From assembly GCA_027623205.1 (NCBI GenBank), contig JAQBYC010000007.1:1-64000 (forward strand): a stretch of DNA of 64,000 nucleotides. The letters run 5' to 3'. Below, piece after piece: positions 24,591 to 34,501 of this stretch (positions are counted from its first letter, which is position 1; each line of letters opens with the position of its first letter). The notes under the pieces were generated by a model that saw only the letters and a program-made list of their open reading frames with translations, was not told the origin of the DNA and did no database searches. The translations under genes were made by a program, and so were the position numbers. The DNA is from Pseudomonadota bacterium. Lineage in GTDB: Bacteria; Pseudomonadota; Alphaproteobacteria; GCA-2731375.

Positions 24591-25769
24591 CTAAAACGCG
24601 GCGCGTAGAATTTCCATGACCTGGTCGGGCGAGCTCAATTTCCGGGGGTTGGAATAGGTCCAATCATCCAGCATGCAGTTTTCCGCCAGCTGGGGCAGCT
24701 GCGCTTCGCGGATACCCACCGCGCGCAGGGTGCGGGGCATGCCCAGGCCGGTGATCAATTTATCGAGGGCGTCGCCCGCGGACTGGTCCGGCCGGCCCAC
24801 CGCCCGGGCGATGTCCGCCTGCCGGTTGTCGTTGACGGCGGCGTTATAGTTCAGAACATAGGGCATCATGACGCAGGATGTGTGGCCGTGCGGTACATCG
24901 GCGCTGCCGCCCAGAACGTGGCCGATGGCGTGGGAGGCGCCCAGCCGGGTACCGGTGACGATCCCGGTCATGGAGATCCAGGCCCCCATCAGGCATTGCA
25001 GACGGGCTTCCAGGTCAGTGGGGTCGGCCTTGACCCGCGGCAAGGCTTCACTCAACAGGCGCAACGCCTGCAACGCGGCGCCGTCCGTATAATCGTTGGC
25101 ATCCAGGGAGCAATAGGTCTCGACCGCATGATCCACCGCCCGGATACCCGTGGACAGCCACAACCATTCCGGCGTGTGGACGGTGACGGCAGGGTCCAGG
25201 ATCACTGAAATGGGAATGATGCCGGGATGCATGAAGCTTTGTTTCAGCTTCTTTTCGGTGTTGGTGATCCCGGCGCGGGCGTTGAACTCGCCGCCCGACA
25301 AGGTGGTCGGCACGGCGATCTGGCGGATCTTTGGGGCCGTGTATTCGGGGCGGTGACGTGCGCCGTTTTCGTCAACCCTGGTGCGGAAAGGCTCCAGCCC
25401 AGCGGCATCCTCGATGTTGTGTTCCAGGCAAATGGTCACCGCTTTGCCGCCATCGGTGGTCGAACCGCCACCGAAGTTGACCAGAAGATCACAACCCGCC
25501 TCGCGGGCGGCATTGGCGCAGTCCACCACGGCTTCGCGGGGCGAGTGGGACGGCATGTGATCCCAACGCCCGGCGTAGCGGGGGCCCAGGGCCGCCGCCA
25601 TCGTCTCGACGGCATCCGTTTCACGGTTGAGGCTACCGCTGACCAGCAAGAAGACCCGCTCGGCGCCCAGGCGTTCCGCTTCCCCGGCCACCGCCGCGGC
25701 CGCCGGCTGGCCAAAGATCACCCGGTCCATTCCCGTAAAGACCACCTGCCCGCTTTGCATCCCAGCCAT
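24591..25769 (-). CDS. Iron-containing alcohol dehydrogenase family, maleylacetate reductase-like
   Basis: A 392-aa protein. The NAD-binding block LLVNFGGGSTTDGGKAV lies near residue 95, TTLSGGEFNA near 155, and C-terminal GASHAIGHVLGGSADVPHGH carries two metal-ligand histidines. The family's DxxxHxxE metal motif reads RAVDHAVET, with Arg where the ligand Asp is expected; maleylacetate reductases also vary here. Together with the PYVLNYN segment this suggests a maleylacetate reductase-type enzyme of ring-cleavage pathways, but the substrate is not established. It lies 48 bp after the M81 gene on the same strand. Confidence 0.8.
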   Translation of the reverse strand: MAGMQSGQVVFTGMDRVIFGQPAAAAVAGEAERLGAERVFLLVSGSLNRETDAVETMAAALGPRYAGRWDHMPSHSPREAVVDCANAAREAGCDLLVNFGGGSTTDGGKAVTICLEHNIEDAAGLEPFRTRVDENGARHRPEYTAPKIRQIAVPTTLSGGEFNARAGITNTEKKLKQSFMHPGIIPISVILDPAVTVHTPEWLWLSTGIRAVDHAVETYCSLDANDYTDGAALQALRLLSEALPRVKADPTDLEARLQCLMGAWISMTGIVTGTRLGASHAIGHVLGGSADVPHGHTSCVMMPYVLNYNAAVNDNRQADIARAVGRPDQSAGDALDKLITGLGMPRTLRAVGIREAQLPQLAENCMLDDWTYSNPRKLSSPDQVMEILRAAF

Positions 25770-25817
25770 CCCTTTGAGCTTGTGTTGATAAAAAATCCAG
25801 CACGCCCCGACCGGGTA

Positions 25818-27305
25818 TCAGGGGTTTGGATCGTTGATCTTGTCCAGAGGAAAGATCGGCCGACGCACGTTTTTGAAATCGAGCATGTCATAATCCGAAG
25901 TGCAGACCCCGACCCCGGCGCATTCGATTACCTCGGTGGCGATATCGCGAAAGCCAGCGCGGTAGTGAATGCGGCTTTTCAGCAGCAGATAGCGCTTCTG
26001 CGTGGGATCAATACCCAGGCTTTGGAAACAATTCAAATCGTTGGGTTCCTGGTGCCGGCTGATTACCACGATCTCCACCTTGCCGGTGTCCAGCACCACG
26101 GTGGGCCCCATGTCCTGCAGCACCCCCTGCTGCATAGGTCCGCGATTGCGGAATTGACCGTTGGAAATCAGTTTTACCGTACCGCTGACCGGCCTGGGTT
26201 CTCCCTTGCGGCCGATGGAGGGCATGTCGATCTTGCCGCCCAGGTTTACCGTGACCCGGGCGCCGATGCCGGCGGCAATCATCTCCTGCACCGCGCCGGG
26301 ATCATGAATGGCGAAGGCGGCAACCTCTTCAAGGCCGGCATCCAGCACCGCGCCCAGAACAGTCATGGTATCCATGGTCCCGCCCGAGGCGGCGTTGTCG
26401 TAATGATCCAGCACAATCACCGGCCCCTTGGTCGCCGCTTTGGCGCGGGCCAGGGAGTCCTCCAATGGTTCGATCTGGTAGACGAAGGCCTCGCGCTGGG
26501 CCCAGGCGAAATCCAGCAATTCATCGCGGTAGCGCGCGGCCAGTTCCGGATCGTTGTCCGTGACCACGACGGCGGAGAGCCCGGCATTGTATATATCGGC
26601 ATGGGGGAACCCCACGAACAGGGTCGCGGTCAGGGCACCCTCCGCCTCCATGCGCCGGGTCATTTCCTGCAGATCCTTGTTGGGAAAATTGTCGGTGCCC
26701 TGGCGCATCACATGGGGCAGCATGGGCCGATTGCCCCATGCCAGGGTCGGCCGGCCCTCGCCCCGCAACATGGCGAAGACCGGTTTACCGGCCCGCGAGG
26801 CCGTCTCGTAATTGTCGATGTGAGGATAGGTTTGGTAGCCGGCGATCACCGTGGCGTTGTCGGCGATGGCGGAATACATGTTGGTATGCATGTCGAGGGT
26901 CACGGCCATGGGCACGTCGGGGGCAATTTCGCGCAGACGGGTCAGCAATGCGCCCTCGCCATCGTCCGTGCTTTGCGTCACCATGGCGCCGTGCAGATCC
27001 AGCAGAATGGCGTCGCAGCCCGCCGCCACCGCGGCGCAGATTTTGTCCGTGATATATTTGTAGGCTTCATCGTCTACCGGCCCCGAGGGCGGTGCATTGG
27101 CGGCGATGGGGAAGACCATTTCAGCACCGGCCTCCTCCGCCAGATCGATATAGGCGCCAACACCGCTACCCGTGCCCTTAAAGGCGTCATAGACCTCCTG
27201 ACCCTCGTAGGGCAGGGGTTGTGCCTTGGCGAAACGTTCGATTGGTGTGGGCACCGGGGAAAAGGTGTTGGTTTCATGTTTCATCATGGCAATGACCACG
27301 CGCAT
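25818..27305 (-). CDS. M81-family metallopeptidase (MlrC-like)
   Basis: A 495-aa protein of the microcystin-degradation MlrC family. The start MRVVIAMMKHETNTFSP, then DAILLDLHGAMV and VTLDMHTNMY near residues 105-150, carry the conserved His/Asp residues of the zinc site; a C-terminal domain follows from about residue 300. MlrC cleaves linear peptides, but most relatives in non-degraders have unknown amide substrates. No mlrA or mlrB is nearby. It is probably cotranscribed with the Fe-ADH-like gene after it. The ATG at 27305 is the only reasonable start. Confidence 0.85.
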   Translation of the reverse strand: MRVVIAMMKHETNTFSPVPTPIERFAKAQPLPYEGQEVYDAFKGTGSGVGAYIDLAEEAGAEMVFPIAANAPPSGPVDDEAYKYITDKICAAVAAGCDAILLDLHGAMVTQSTDDGEGALLTRLREIAPDVPMAVTLDMHTNMYSAIADNATVIAGYQTYPHIDNYETASRAGKPVFAMLRGEGRPTLAWGNRPMLPHVMRQGTDNFPNKDLQEMTRRMEAEGALTATLFVGFPHADIYNAGLSAVVVTDNDPELAARYRDELLDFAWAQREAFVYQIEPLEDSLARAKAATKGPVIVLDHYDNAASGGTMDTMTVLGAVLDAGLEEVAAFAIHDPGAVQEMIAAGIGARVTVNLGGKIDMPSIGRKGEPRPVSGTVKLISNGQFRNRGPMQQGVLQDMGPTVVLDTGKVEIVVISRHQEPNDLNCFQSLGIDPTQKRYLLLKSRIHYRAGFRDIATEVIECAGVGVCTSDYDMLDFKNVRRPIFPLDKINDPNP

Positions 27306-27439
27306 GGCTGTCTCCAGGGTGCGATTGATTTGACCTTACGCTGGCAGAGTGATCGGGTGTAGGCAAGCGGCTTCTGGTCTATCGCAGAACCATCAATCCG
27401 TTGCTTGTCGCATCAAAGCGGGCGACGTAGAGTGCGGCC

Positions 27440-28378
27440 ATGTCAACAATCGATCGAATTTCACGATTTTGTGCCGCCTTGGGGCTATTCGCCTGCATGG
27501 CGCTGTTGCTGCCGCTTTCGCCGGCGCAAGCACAGGCGGTTGATTTGTCGACCCCTAAACTCGACTACGAGAACGGCAATTACGGGGCGGCTTTGGCAGG
27601 CTTCAAGAGCGGCGCGGCGCAGGGTTCAGCGGACGCGCAGTATTGGGTGGGCGTGTTGCACGACCGCGGCCAGGGGGTGACTCAAAATCGTGAAACGGCC
27701 TACCAGTGGTTTGGCAAGGCCGCGGCGCAAGGCCATGCCGAGGCGCAGCGGTCCGTGGCGGTCTACCTGGAAGAAGGCAAGATTGTCACCCAGGATTTGG
27801 CGCAGGCCGCGGAATGGTATCGAAAGGCGGCGGCGCAGAACAACGTCAAGGCGATCCGTAATCTGGCGCAGTTGGTTATCAGGGGACGGGGGGTCGCGCG
27901 CGATTTCGCCATGGGTGCGAGCCTGTTGCAACGGGCTGCCGACATGGGTAACGCCAAAGCCATGCGCAACCTTGGCTATCTTTATTATTTCGGCAAGGGT
28001 GTGCCGCAGGATCAAGCCGCGGCGGCGGCCTTGTTCAGCGCGGCGGCCGAGGCCGGTCTGGACAAGGCGAAATATAATCTGGGTTTTGTCCACTACCGGG
28101 GCGATGGGGTGCCACGGGATCTGGCAGCGGCTGCCTATCTTTTTGGCCAGGCGGCCGAGCAAGGCAACGCCGACGCGCAGTTGATGTTGTCGCGGATGTA
28201 TTTACTGGGCGAAGGGGTGCGGAAAGACCCTGCCAAGGCCTATTTCTGGGCTCTATTGGGGGCGGTTCAGAAACCCGAGTTAGCGGAATGGCATTTCGAC
28301 AAGCTGCGTGGGCAATTGTCCCTGGCCCAGATGGACCGTATCAGGGCGCAAAGTGAGGCCTGGAATCCAAAGGGCTAG
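27440..28378 (+). CDS. Secreted Sel1-repeat protein
   Basis: A 312-aa protein. Residues 1-32 form a signal peptide (hydrophobic FACMALLLPLSPAQAQA, cut before VDLS), so it is periplasmic. Six Sel1-like repeats of about 36 residues follow, each with the pattern A-x-A-x-x-x-L-G-x-x-Y-x-x-G-x-G-V-x-x-D. Such helical solenoids bind other proteins or peptidoglycan-related partners. It stands alone between divergent and co-directional genes, so the partner is unknown. Confidence 0.9.
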   Translation: MSTIDRISRFCAALGLFACMALLLPLSPAQAQAVDLSTPKLDYENGNYGAALAGFKSGAAQGSADAQYWVGVLHDRGQGVTQNRETAYQWFGKAAAQGHAEAQRSVAVYLEEGKIVTQDLAQAAEWYRKAAAQNNVKAIRNLAQLVIRGRGVARDFAMGASLLQRAADMGNAKAMRNLGYLYYFGKGVPQDQAAAAALFSAAAEAGLDKAKYNLGFVHYRGDGVPRDLAAAAYLFGQAAEQGNADAQLMLSRMYLLGEGVRKDPAKAYFWALLGAVQKPELAEWHFDKLRGQLSLAQMDRIRAQSEAWNPKG

Positions 28379-28411
28379 CAACGGGATGAGTAGCATGTGG
28401 GAGGAAACATT

Positions 28412-29815
28412 ATGAGTGATGAACTGATCCGGATGAGCGCGGTCGATCTGATCGCCGGCTATCGCCAGGGTCGTTTTTCGCCGGTCGATGCGACAACGGC
28501 GGTGTTGGATCGCATTCATGCGGTGAACGCGAAGATCAACGCCTTCATGATCATCGATGACGAGGGCGCCATGGCCTCGGCCAAGCAGTCCGAGGCGCGT
28601 TGGGCCAAGGGTGAACCCAAGGGACTGGTGGACGGCGTGCCGACCACCATCAAGGATTTGATGTTGACCAAGGGCTGGCCGACTTTGAAAGGCTCCCTGA
28701 CCATCGATCCCGCCGGCCCGTGGGATGAAGATGCGCCCTGTGTCGCCCGGCTGCGGGAACATGGCGCGGTATTGTTGGGTAAGACCACCACGCCGGAAGT
28801 AGGCTGGAAGGGGCTGACCGAGAGCGCGTTGAGCGGCATCACCCGAAACCCCTGGAATCTGGCGAAGACGCCGGGCGGTTCGTCGGGCGGTGCGGCTGCG
28901 GCCTTGGCGGCTGATATGGGGCCGCTGGCCGTGGGTTCGGACGGCGGCGGGTCAATCCGCATCCCCTCCGCCTTTACCGGGGTGTTTGGCCTGAAGGCGA
29001 ACTATGGCCGGGTTCCGGTCTATCCCGAAAGCGCCATGCGCACGCTTTCCCATGTCGGGCCCATGACGCGCTCCGTGGCCGATGCCGCGTTGCTGCTGAA
29101 CGTGCTGGCGGCGCCCGACTACCGCGACCACACGGCCTTGCCATACCAGGCGATCGATTTCACCCAAGGTCTGGATGATGGCGTCGCCGGCCTGAAAGTC
29201 GCTTTCAGCCCCGATCTGGGTTATGCCCGCGTCGATCCGGAGGTCGCCCGGATCGTGGCCGATGCCGCGGCGGTCTTTACCGATCTGGGGGCTGTAGTGG
29301 AACAGCGCGATCCCGGATTTGAGAATCCCAAGGCGGTCTTCAAGGCTCATTGGTGGGCCGGCAGCGCCGGCGCCTTTGCCCATATGCCGGACGAGATTAA
29401 GGCCAAGCTGGAACCGGAATTGGCCCAGATCGTTGCCGAAGGACAGGAACTGTCGATCCTGGATTATATCCGGGCCATGGAAGGGCGGACCGCCTTGTGC
29501 CTGCATTTGCGCACGTTTTTTCAGCAGGTGGATCTGCTGCTGACCCCCGCCCTGGCGGTGCCGGCCTTTGATGTGGGGCGGTTGCAGCCGCCCGGCAGCC
29601 CGCCGGATGATACCTATTGGACCGATTGGACGCCGTTCACCTATCCCTTCAATCTGGCGCAACAGCCAGCCTGTTCCATCCCCTGCGGCTTTACCCGGGA
29701 CGGTTTGCCGGTGGGCCTGCAGATTGTCGCCGATAACTTCCGTGAGGATCTGGTGCTGCGAGCCGCAAAAGCGTTCGAGTCGGCCCGGCCCATGGACCGA
29801 CGGCCCGAACTGTAA
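28412..29815 (+). CDS. Amidase (amidase-signature family)
   Basis: A 467-aa hydrolase with the Ser-cisSer-Lys triad: Lys in VPTTIKDLMLTKGW near residue 80, then GGSSGGAAAALAADMG and GSDGGGSIRIPSAFTGVFG near 155-180. It splits an amide to acid and ammonia; the family also includes GatA, but no gatB/gatC lie here and the C-terminal part is amidase-like. The ATG at 28412 follows GGGAGG, so an upstream GTG is not used. It may be cotranscribed with the NAD(P)HX repair gene 20 bp on. Confidence 0.92.
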   Translation: MSDELIRMSAVDLIAGYRQGRFSPVDATTAVLDRIHAVNAKINAFMIIDDEGAMASAKQSEARWAKGEPKGLVDGVPTTIKDLMLTKGWPTLKGSLTIDPAGPWDEDAPCVARLREHGAVLLGKTTTPEVGWKGLTESALSGITRNPWNLAKTPGGSSGGAAAALAADMGPLAVGSDGGGSIRIPSAFTGVFGLKANYGRVPVYPESAMRTLSHVGPMTRSVADAALLLNVLAAPDYRDHTALPYQAIDFTQGLDDGVAGLKVAFSPDLGYARVDPEVARIVADAAAVFTDLGAVVEQRDPGFENPKAVFKAHWWAGSAGAFAHMPDEIKAKLEPELAQIVAEGQELSILDYIRAMEGRTALCLHLRTFFQQVDLLLTPALAVPAFDVGRLQPPGSPPDDTYWTDWTPFTYPFNLAQQPACSIPCGFTRDGLPVGLQIVADNFREDLVLRAAKAFESARPMDRRPEL

Positions 29816-29835
29816 GCCGTCCAGACGGCTGCGTC

Positions 29836-31299
29836 ATGACGGAGATACTTTCAGTCCAGCAAATGTACGGCGCCGACCGCGCGGCCATGGCCGCGGGGAC
29901 TAGTGGTGAAGTGTTGATGGAAACCGCCGGCCGTGAAGTCGCCGGAGCGATTCTGGATCGCTTCGGCGCACGATCTACGGCGGTACTGTGCGGCCCGGGC
30001 AACAATGGCGGTGATGGCTTTGTCATTGCCCGGCATCTGAAAAAGGCGGGCGCCAAGGTTTCCGTAGCCCTATTGGGCGATAGGACCAAATTGCGCGGTG
30101 ACGCCGCTCGCATGGCCAAACGTTGGCGGGGCCGGGTTGCATCCTTGGACGGCGATGTGCTGGACGGTGCGGCCCTGGTTGTCGATGCGCTTTTCGGCGC
30201 CGGCCTCGCCCGGCCCGTAGCGGGCGCGGCGCAGTCGGTTTTGGCGGCGGCCCAGGCCCGGAAGCTTCCCATTATCGCCGTTGATATGCCGTCCGGCGTG
30301 CACGGAGACAGTGGCCAGGTATTGGGATTTGCGCCCCAGGCGGCTATGACCGTGACCTTTTTTCGGCCCAAGAGCGGCCATCTGCTGTATCCGGGCCGGG
30401 GCCTGTGCGGCGAACTGCGGGTGGTGGATATAAGTATTCCCGGCCGGGTGCTGACGGAAATCGCGCCACGGACCTGGATTAACCAACCATCCGTCTGGCT
30501 GCCGTCCTGGCCGCCGCTTTCGCCCGTCGGGCACAAATACAGCCGTGGTCATGCGGTGGTGTTAAGCGGCGGGCCGGGTAAAACCGGGGCGGCTCGCCTG
30601 GCCGCCGGGGCTGCCCTGCGGGTTGGCGCCGGCCTGGTGACCGTCGCATCACCCATAGCGGCGGTGGCCGAGAATGCCGCGCATTTGACCGCGGTGATGA
30701 TCGATCCCTGGCGGGACAATGCAGGATTTCGCCGGTTGCTATCGGATCCGCGGCGCAATGCCGTCTGTCTGGGCCCGGGCGCGGGTGTGGGCAAGCGTCT
30801 GCGCGACAATATTCTCGCCGCGTTGGATCTGGACAAGGCCGTGGTATTGGACGCTGATGCCGTCACGGCTTTCGCCAAAACCCGCAAGACTTTGTTTCGC
30901 GGGCTGCATGGTAATTGCATTTTGACCCCCCATCAGGGCGAGTTTGGCCGGCTGTTCGGTGAGGTGGGTGATAAGCTGCAACGCGTCCGCCAGGCCGCGC
31001 GCGATTGCGGCGCCGTGGTTTTGCTAAAGGGACCCGATACGGTCATTGCCGCCCCCGATGGCCGGGCCGTGATAAACGCCAATGCGCCGCCTGAATTGGC
31101 CACCGCAGGGTCGGGCGATGTATTGGCTGGTTTCTGCACCGGTTTGCTGGCCCAGGGCGTGCCGGCGTTCGAGGCGGCGGCGGCGGCTTGTTGGCTGCAT
31201 GGCGCTGCCGCCACACAATTCGGGCCGGGTTTAATCGCCGAAGATCTGCCCCGGACCTTACCCGCTGTATTGACTAATTTGCGTGCGGACGCCACATAG
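29836..31299 (+). CDS. nnr: Bifunctional NAD(P)HX epimerase/dehydratase
   Basis: A 487-aa repair enzyme. Residues 1-215 are the YjeF N-terminal epimerase domain (CGPGNNGGDGFVIARHLKKA), which interconverts R and S forms of hydrated NAD(P)H. Residues 230-487 are the dehydratase domain (ILTPHQGEFGRLFG; the nucleotide site with ATAGSGDVLAGFCTGLL), which restores NAD(P)H using ADP or ATP. The fusion is the usual bacterial form and both halves look intact. Confidence 0.95.
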   Translation: MTEILSVQQMYGADRAAMAAGTSGEVLMETAGREVAGAILDRFGARSTAVLCGPGNNGGDGFVIARHLKKAGAKVSVALLGDRTKLRGDAARMAKRWRGRVASLDGDVLDGAALVVDALFGAGLARPVAGAAQSVLAAAQARKLPIIAVDMPSGVHGDSGQVLGFAPQAAMTVTFFRPKSGHLLYPGRGLCGELRVVDISIPGRVLTEIAPRTWINQPSVWLPSWPPLSPVGHKYSRGHAVVLSGGPGKTGAARLAAGAALRVGAGLVTVASPIAAVAENAAHLTAVMIDPWRDNAGFRRLLSDPRRNAVCLGPGAGVGKRLRDNILAALDLDKAVVLDADAVTAFAKTRKTLFRGLHGNCILTPHQGEFGRLFGEVGDKLQRVRQAARDCGAVVLLKGPDTVIAAPDGRAVINANAPPELATAGSGDVLAGFCTGLLAQGVPAFEAAAAACWLHGAAATQFGPGLIAEDLPRTLPAVLTNLRADAT

Positions 31300-31404
31300 C
31301 GGCATATCGAAGACGGCATAATCTGCGCCGGCGCCGTGTTGCTTGAAGAAATTGGTAACACTTTCCATGACATTGTTTGCCTTCAGAGAATTTTTGAGTT
31401 TGTG

Positions 31405-32802
31405 ATGCTGTACAGAGAGAGCCTTTTCGATCGCACTTTCGCGCCCCTGCGGCGGGTGCTGTTTGGCGCCTCCGATGCTGATGCACCGGGCCCTGCGTTG
31501 AGCGAATCCGGAATCGAAAAGCTAAAACTAAAGATCGAAAACTGCCTGGACCGTCGTGGCGGCGACGTGTCCTCCCGTGCCAAGGCGGCGGATCTGGGGC
31601 GTATGTATTTGCATTTGGGACCGGAAGGCAGGCGACGTTTTCTGTTGTTGCTGGCCAAGGATTATGGTGTCGACCGCCCGCGGGTGGATGCGGCCATGAC
31701 AGCCTTGCAGTCCGTGAAACCCGGTGCGGACAGCAGCCGGGAAGAGCGGAATTTGCGTGCGACCCTGGTTCATCGGCGGGTTGATCTGCTGACACAATTC
31801 AATGCCTTGCCCCAGGGGGTCAAATTCCTGGTGGATATGCGGGCCGAGATATTGGCCCTGTTGCGCGAAGAGCCCTCGCTGCAGTCTCTGAACGAGGATT
31901 TGCGCGAATTGCTGACCTCGTGGTTTGACATTGGATTTCTTAATTTGCGGGTGATGACCTGGGATGATACGCCCGCCGCGCTGTTGGAAAAACTGATGGC
32001 CTACGAGGCCGTGCACGAAATCCGCTCCTGGGATGATTTGAAGAACCGGTTGGATTCCGACCGGCGTTGTTTTGCCTTCTTCCATCCCCGGATGCCGGAC
32101 GAACCCTTGATATTTGTCGAGGTCGCGTTGGTCAGCGGCATGGCGGATAATGTTCAGGTTCTACTGGACGAGCACGCGCCGGAGGGGGACCCGGGCAAAG
32201 CCGATACGGCGATCTTCTACTCCATCTCCAATGCCCAGGCCGGCCTGGCCAAAGTCAGTCTCGGCGATTTTCTAATCAAACGGGTGGTCGACGAGCTGCG
32301 CGCGGAATTACCCAATCTGAAGACCTTCGCCACGTTATCGCCGATGCCGGGTTTCCGGACCTGGCTAACGGATCTGTTGTCCAATTCGGACGAGCGGTCC
32401 TGGTCGGTCGAGCAGGACGCGGCCTTGATCGAGGCCGCCGGCGTGGACGAGGGGCGGGCGGCCTTGCGTATGCTTTTGGCCCGCGGCGATTGGCATACCG
32501 ACGAGACGTTGGCGGCGACATTGCGGCCGGTTTTGGAAGCCCTGGCGGCGCGCTATCTGCTGTTGGAAAAGCGCGGCCAGCGGGCCCTTGACCCGGTGCA
32601 GAATTTTCACTTGTCCAACGGCGCGCGGTTGGAACGCATCAACTGGCTGGGCGACACCTCCCGGAACGGTCTGGAGGGCGCTGCCGGCTTCATGGTCAAC
32701 TACCTTTATAATTTGGGCGACATTGAACAAAATCATGAAGCCTATCGCGGCCGGGGTAAGATCACCGCAGCCGCGTCCGTGCGCCGCCTGCTCAAAAAGT
32801 AG
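31405..32802 (+). CDS. Malonyl-CoA decarboxylase
   Basis: About 465 aa of a cofactor-independent enzyme turning malonyl-CoA into acetyl-CoA and CO2. A helical N-terminal domain is followed from about residue 210 by the GNAT-like catalytic domain; FAFFHPRMPDEPLIFVEVAL, AIFYSISNAQAGLAKVSLG and LKTFATLSPMPGF are conserved across bacteria, plants and animals. The Ser/His catalytic region is intact. The frame is open upstream to a GTG at 31336; the ATG at 31405 is my choice, with a weak ribosome site either way. In rhizobia the gene sits with matB and matC, which are absent here. Confidence 0.9.
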   Translation: MLYRESLFDRTFAPLRRVLFGASDADAPGPALSESGIEKLKLKIENCLDRRGGDVSSRAKAADLGRMYLHLGPEGRRRFLLLLAKDYGVDRPRVDAAMTALQSVKPGADSSREERNLRATLVHRRVDLLTQFNALPQGVKFLVDMRAEILALLREEPSLQSLNEDLRELLTSWFDIGFLNLRVMTWDDTPAALLEKLMAYEAVHEIRSWDDLKNRLDSDRRCFAFFHPRMPDEPLIFVEVALVSGMADNVQVLLDEHAPEGDPGKADTAIFYSISNAQAGLAKVSLGDFLIKRVVDELRAELPNLKTFATLSPMPGFRTWLTDLLSNSDERSWSVEQDAALIEAAGVDEGRAALRMLLARGDWHTDETLAATLRPVLEALAARYLLLEKRGQRALDPVQNFHLSNGARLERINWLGDTSRNGLEGAAGFMVNYLYNLGDIEQNHEAYRGRGKITAAASVRRLLKK

Positions 32803-32924
32803 CTGTTTCAGGTATCAATGGGCAGGTCCAGCTTGCCAGCGAAAAACGCCTTGCCGGTTGCCGGGCCAAGTTAAAGATGTTTTGATATTCGTCTTGATGC
32901 AACGTACCTGGATTGGGGCGGGTC

Positions 32925-33608
32925 ATGGGCGCATTTCACGACAAATCATTTCCAGGCGAAAGCAGCGCCTATCGTCGGGCGCGTGACGAATTGTTGGCGG
33001 CGGAGTTGGATCTTCGCCGCCAGGTGGAGGCGGTGGCGGCCATGCGCCGCGAACTACCTTTGGGCGGCACGGTAACTCAGGACTATGTCTTCGACGGCGT
33101 GGCTGGCCAGACCCGGCTGTCGGCGCTGTTCGCCGATGGCAAGGATAGCCTGGTGGTTTACAATTTCATGTATGCGCCGGATGATGCGGCGCCCTGTCCC
33201 ATGTGCACCGCCATGCTGGACAGCCTGAACGGCAACGCGCCACATATTCGGCAACAGGTCAATTTGGCGGTTGTCGCAAAAGCACCCGTGGCCACCCTTG
33301 AGGCTTTCGCCGCCTCACGGGGCTGGAACCACCTGGCTTTGCTGTCGTCGGGCGGCAACAGCTATAATCAGGACTATTTCGGCGAAAGCGCCGAGGGCAG
33401 TCAGCTACCCATGTTGAATGTTTTTCAACGGCATGGTGGCGCCATTCATCATTGCTATTGCACCGAGGCTTTTTTTGCCGCGGCCGAGGCAGGCCAGCAC
33501 AACCGCCATGTGGATATGTTGTGGCCGTTGTGGAACGTCTTGGATCTGACCAGGTCGGGGCGTGGCGAAAATTGGTTTCCAGCTCTTTCGTACGAGACCA
33601 AGACATAA
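32925..33608 (+). CDS. DUF899 thioredoxin-like protein
   Basis: A 227-aa protein of the DUF899 family with a thioredoxin-like fold. VVYNFMYAPDDAAPCPMCTA near residue 80 carries a CPMC pair in the position of a redox CxxC, and W/F-rich C-terminal blocks (MLWPLWNVLDLTRSGRG) are usual in the family. The function is unknown; a role as a redox enzyme is inference. It stands alone, with no signal peptide. The ATG at 32925 is preferred over an upstream in-frame GTG. Confidence 0.82.
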   Translation: MGAFHDKSFPGESSAYRRARDELLAAELDLRRQVEAVAAMRRELPLGGTVTQDYVFDGVAGQTRLSALFADGKDSLVVYNFMYAPDDAAPCPMCTAMLDSLNGNAPHIRQQVNLAVVAKAPVATLEAFAASRGWNHLALLSSGGNSYNQDYFGESAEGSQLPMLNVFQRHGGAIHHCYCTEAFFAAAEAGQHNRHVDMLWPLWNVLDLTRSGRGENWFPALSYETKT

Positions 33609-33627
33609 GCCCACGCCCGTCGCATCA

Positions 33628-34410
33628 TCAATCCATGACAACGCCGCCGCCGACGTTGATGGCCGCGCCGGTGATCTCGCGGGCTGCGTCGGAAGCCAGG
33701 AAGACCGCCGTGTTGGCGATGTCCTCGGCGCTTTGCAGGCGCTGCAGCGGAATGTTTTCAGCCGCGAAGCGGCCGCCGATATCGGCGGCCTTGACGCCTT
33801 CGGTGCGGCTCCGCGCTTCCCAGCCGCGCCAGGCCATACCCACGTCACTGATATAACCGGGACAGATGGCGTTGACCCGGACCCTTGGGGCGAGCTCCAC
33901 CGCGAGGGCCCGGTTCAGGCCCAGCACCCCGGCCTTGGTGGCGCCGTACACGGATAATTCGGGCCAACCGCGTTTGCCCGCCTGGGACGACATGTTGATC
34001 ATCACGGCCTCGCCCTCGTCGTACATACTTTGGGCAAAGGCCTGTGCGCACAGGATGACGCCCTTCAGGTTGACCGCCAGCAGCGCGTCGATGCGGTCTT
34101 CGGGGATTTCGGTGATCAACCCCCGGCCGCTTAGGCCGGCGTTGTTAACCAGTACATTGACGCTGCCGAGGCGTCGAATAGCCTCCGCCGCCAAGGCGTT
34201 GGTTTCAGCCGATTTGGTGACATCGCAGCCGATGGCGGAGACTTCGCCGGCGCCCGCAAGCTCTGCCGCCGTGCGTTCCGCCATCGCCGCATCGATATCG
34301 GCGATCACCACCGCGGCCCCTTCGCGCAAATAGGCCGCCGCGATCGCCCGTCCGATCCCGGCCGCGCCCCCGGTCACCACCGCACGCCGTCCCGTTAATC
34401 TCCCGCTCAT
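33628..34410 (-). CDS. SDR-family oxidoreductase
   Basis: A 260-aa classical SDR. The NAD(P)-binding motif is TGGAAGIGRA, NNAG lies near residue 89, the catalytic Ser is in NMSSQAGKRG and YGATK gives Tyr and Lys. The C-terminal ITGAAINVGGGVVMD is standard. The ATG at 34410 follows GGGAGG by seven bases, so the GTG two codons upstream is not used. It converges with the DUF899 gene and diverges from the aldo/keto reductase gene. The substrate is unknown. Confidence 0.92.
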   Translation of the reverse strand: MSGRLTGRRAVVTGGAAGIGRAIAAAYLREGAAVVIADIDAAMAERTAAELAGAGEVSAIGCDVTKSAETNALAAEAIRRLGSVNVLVNNAGLSGRGLITEIPEDRIDALLAVNLKGVILCAQAFAQSMYDEGEAVMINMSSQAGKRGWPELSVYGATKAGVLGLNRALAVELAPRVRVNAICPGYISDVGMAWRGWEARSRTEGVKAADIGGRFAAENIPLQRLQSAEDIANTAVFLASDAAREITGAAINVGGGVVMD

Positions 34411-34501
34411 TGCCACCTCCCGCTGTTTTCCTCATTGGTATACGATAGCCTGGTCCGAGAATATGGCGCGAAACAATTCCGTGGTTATGGGAGATATATG
34501 G

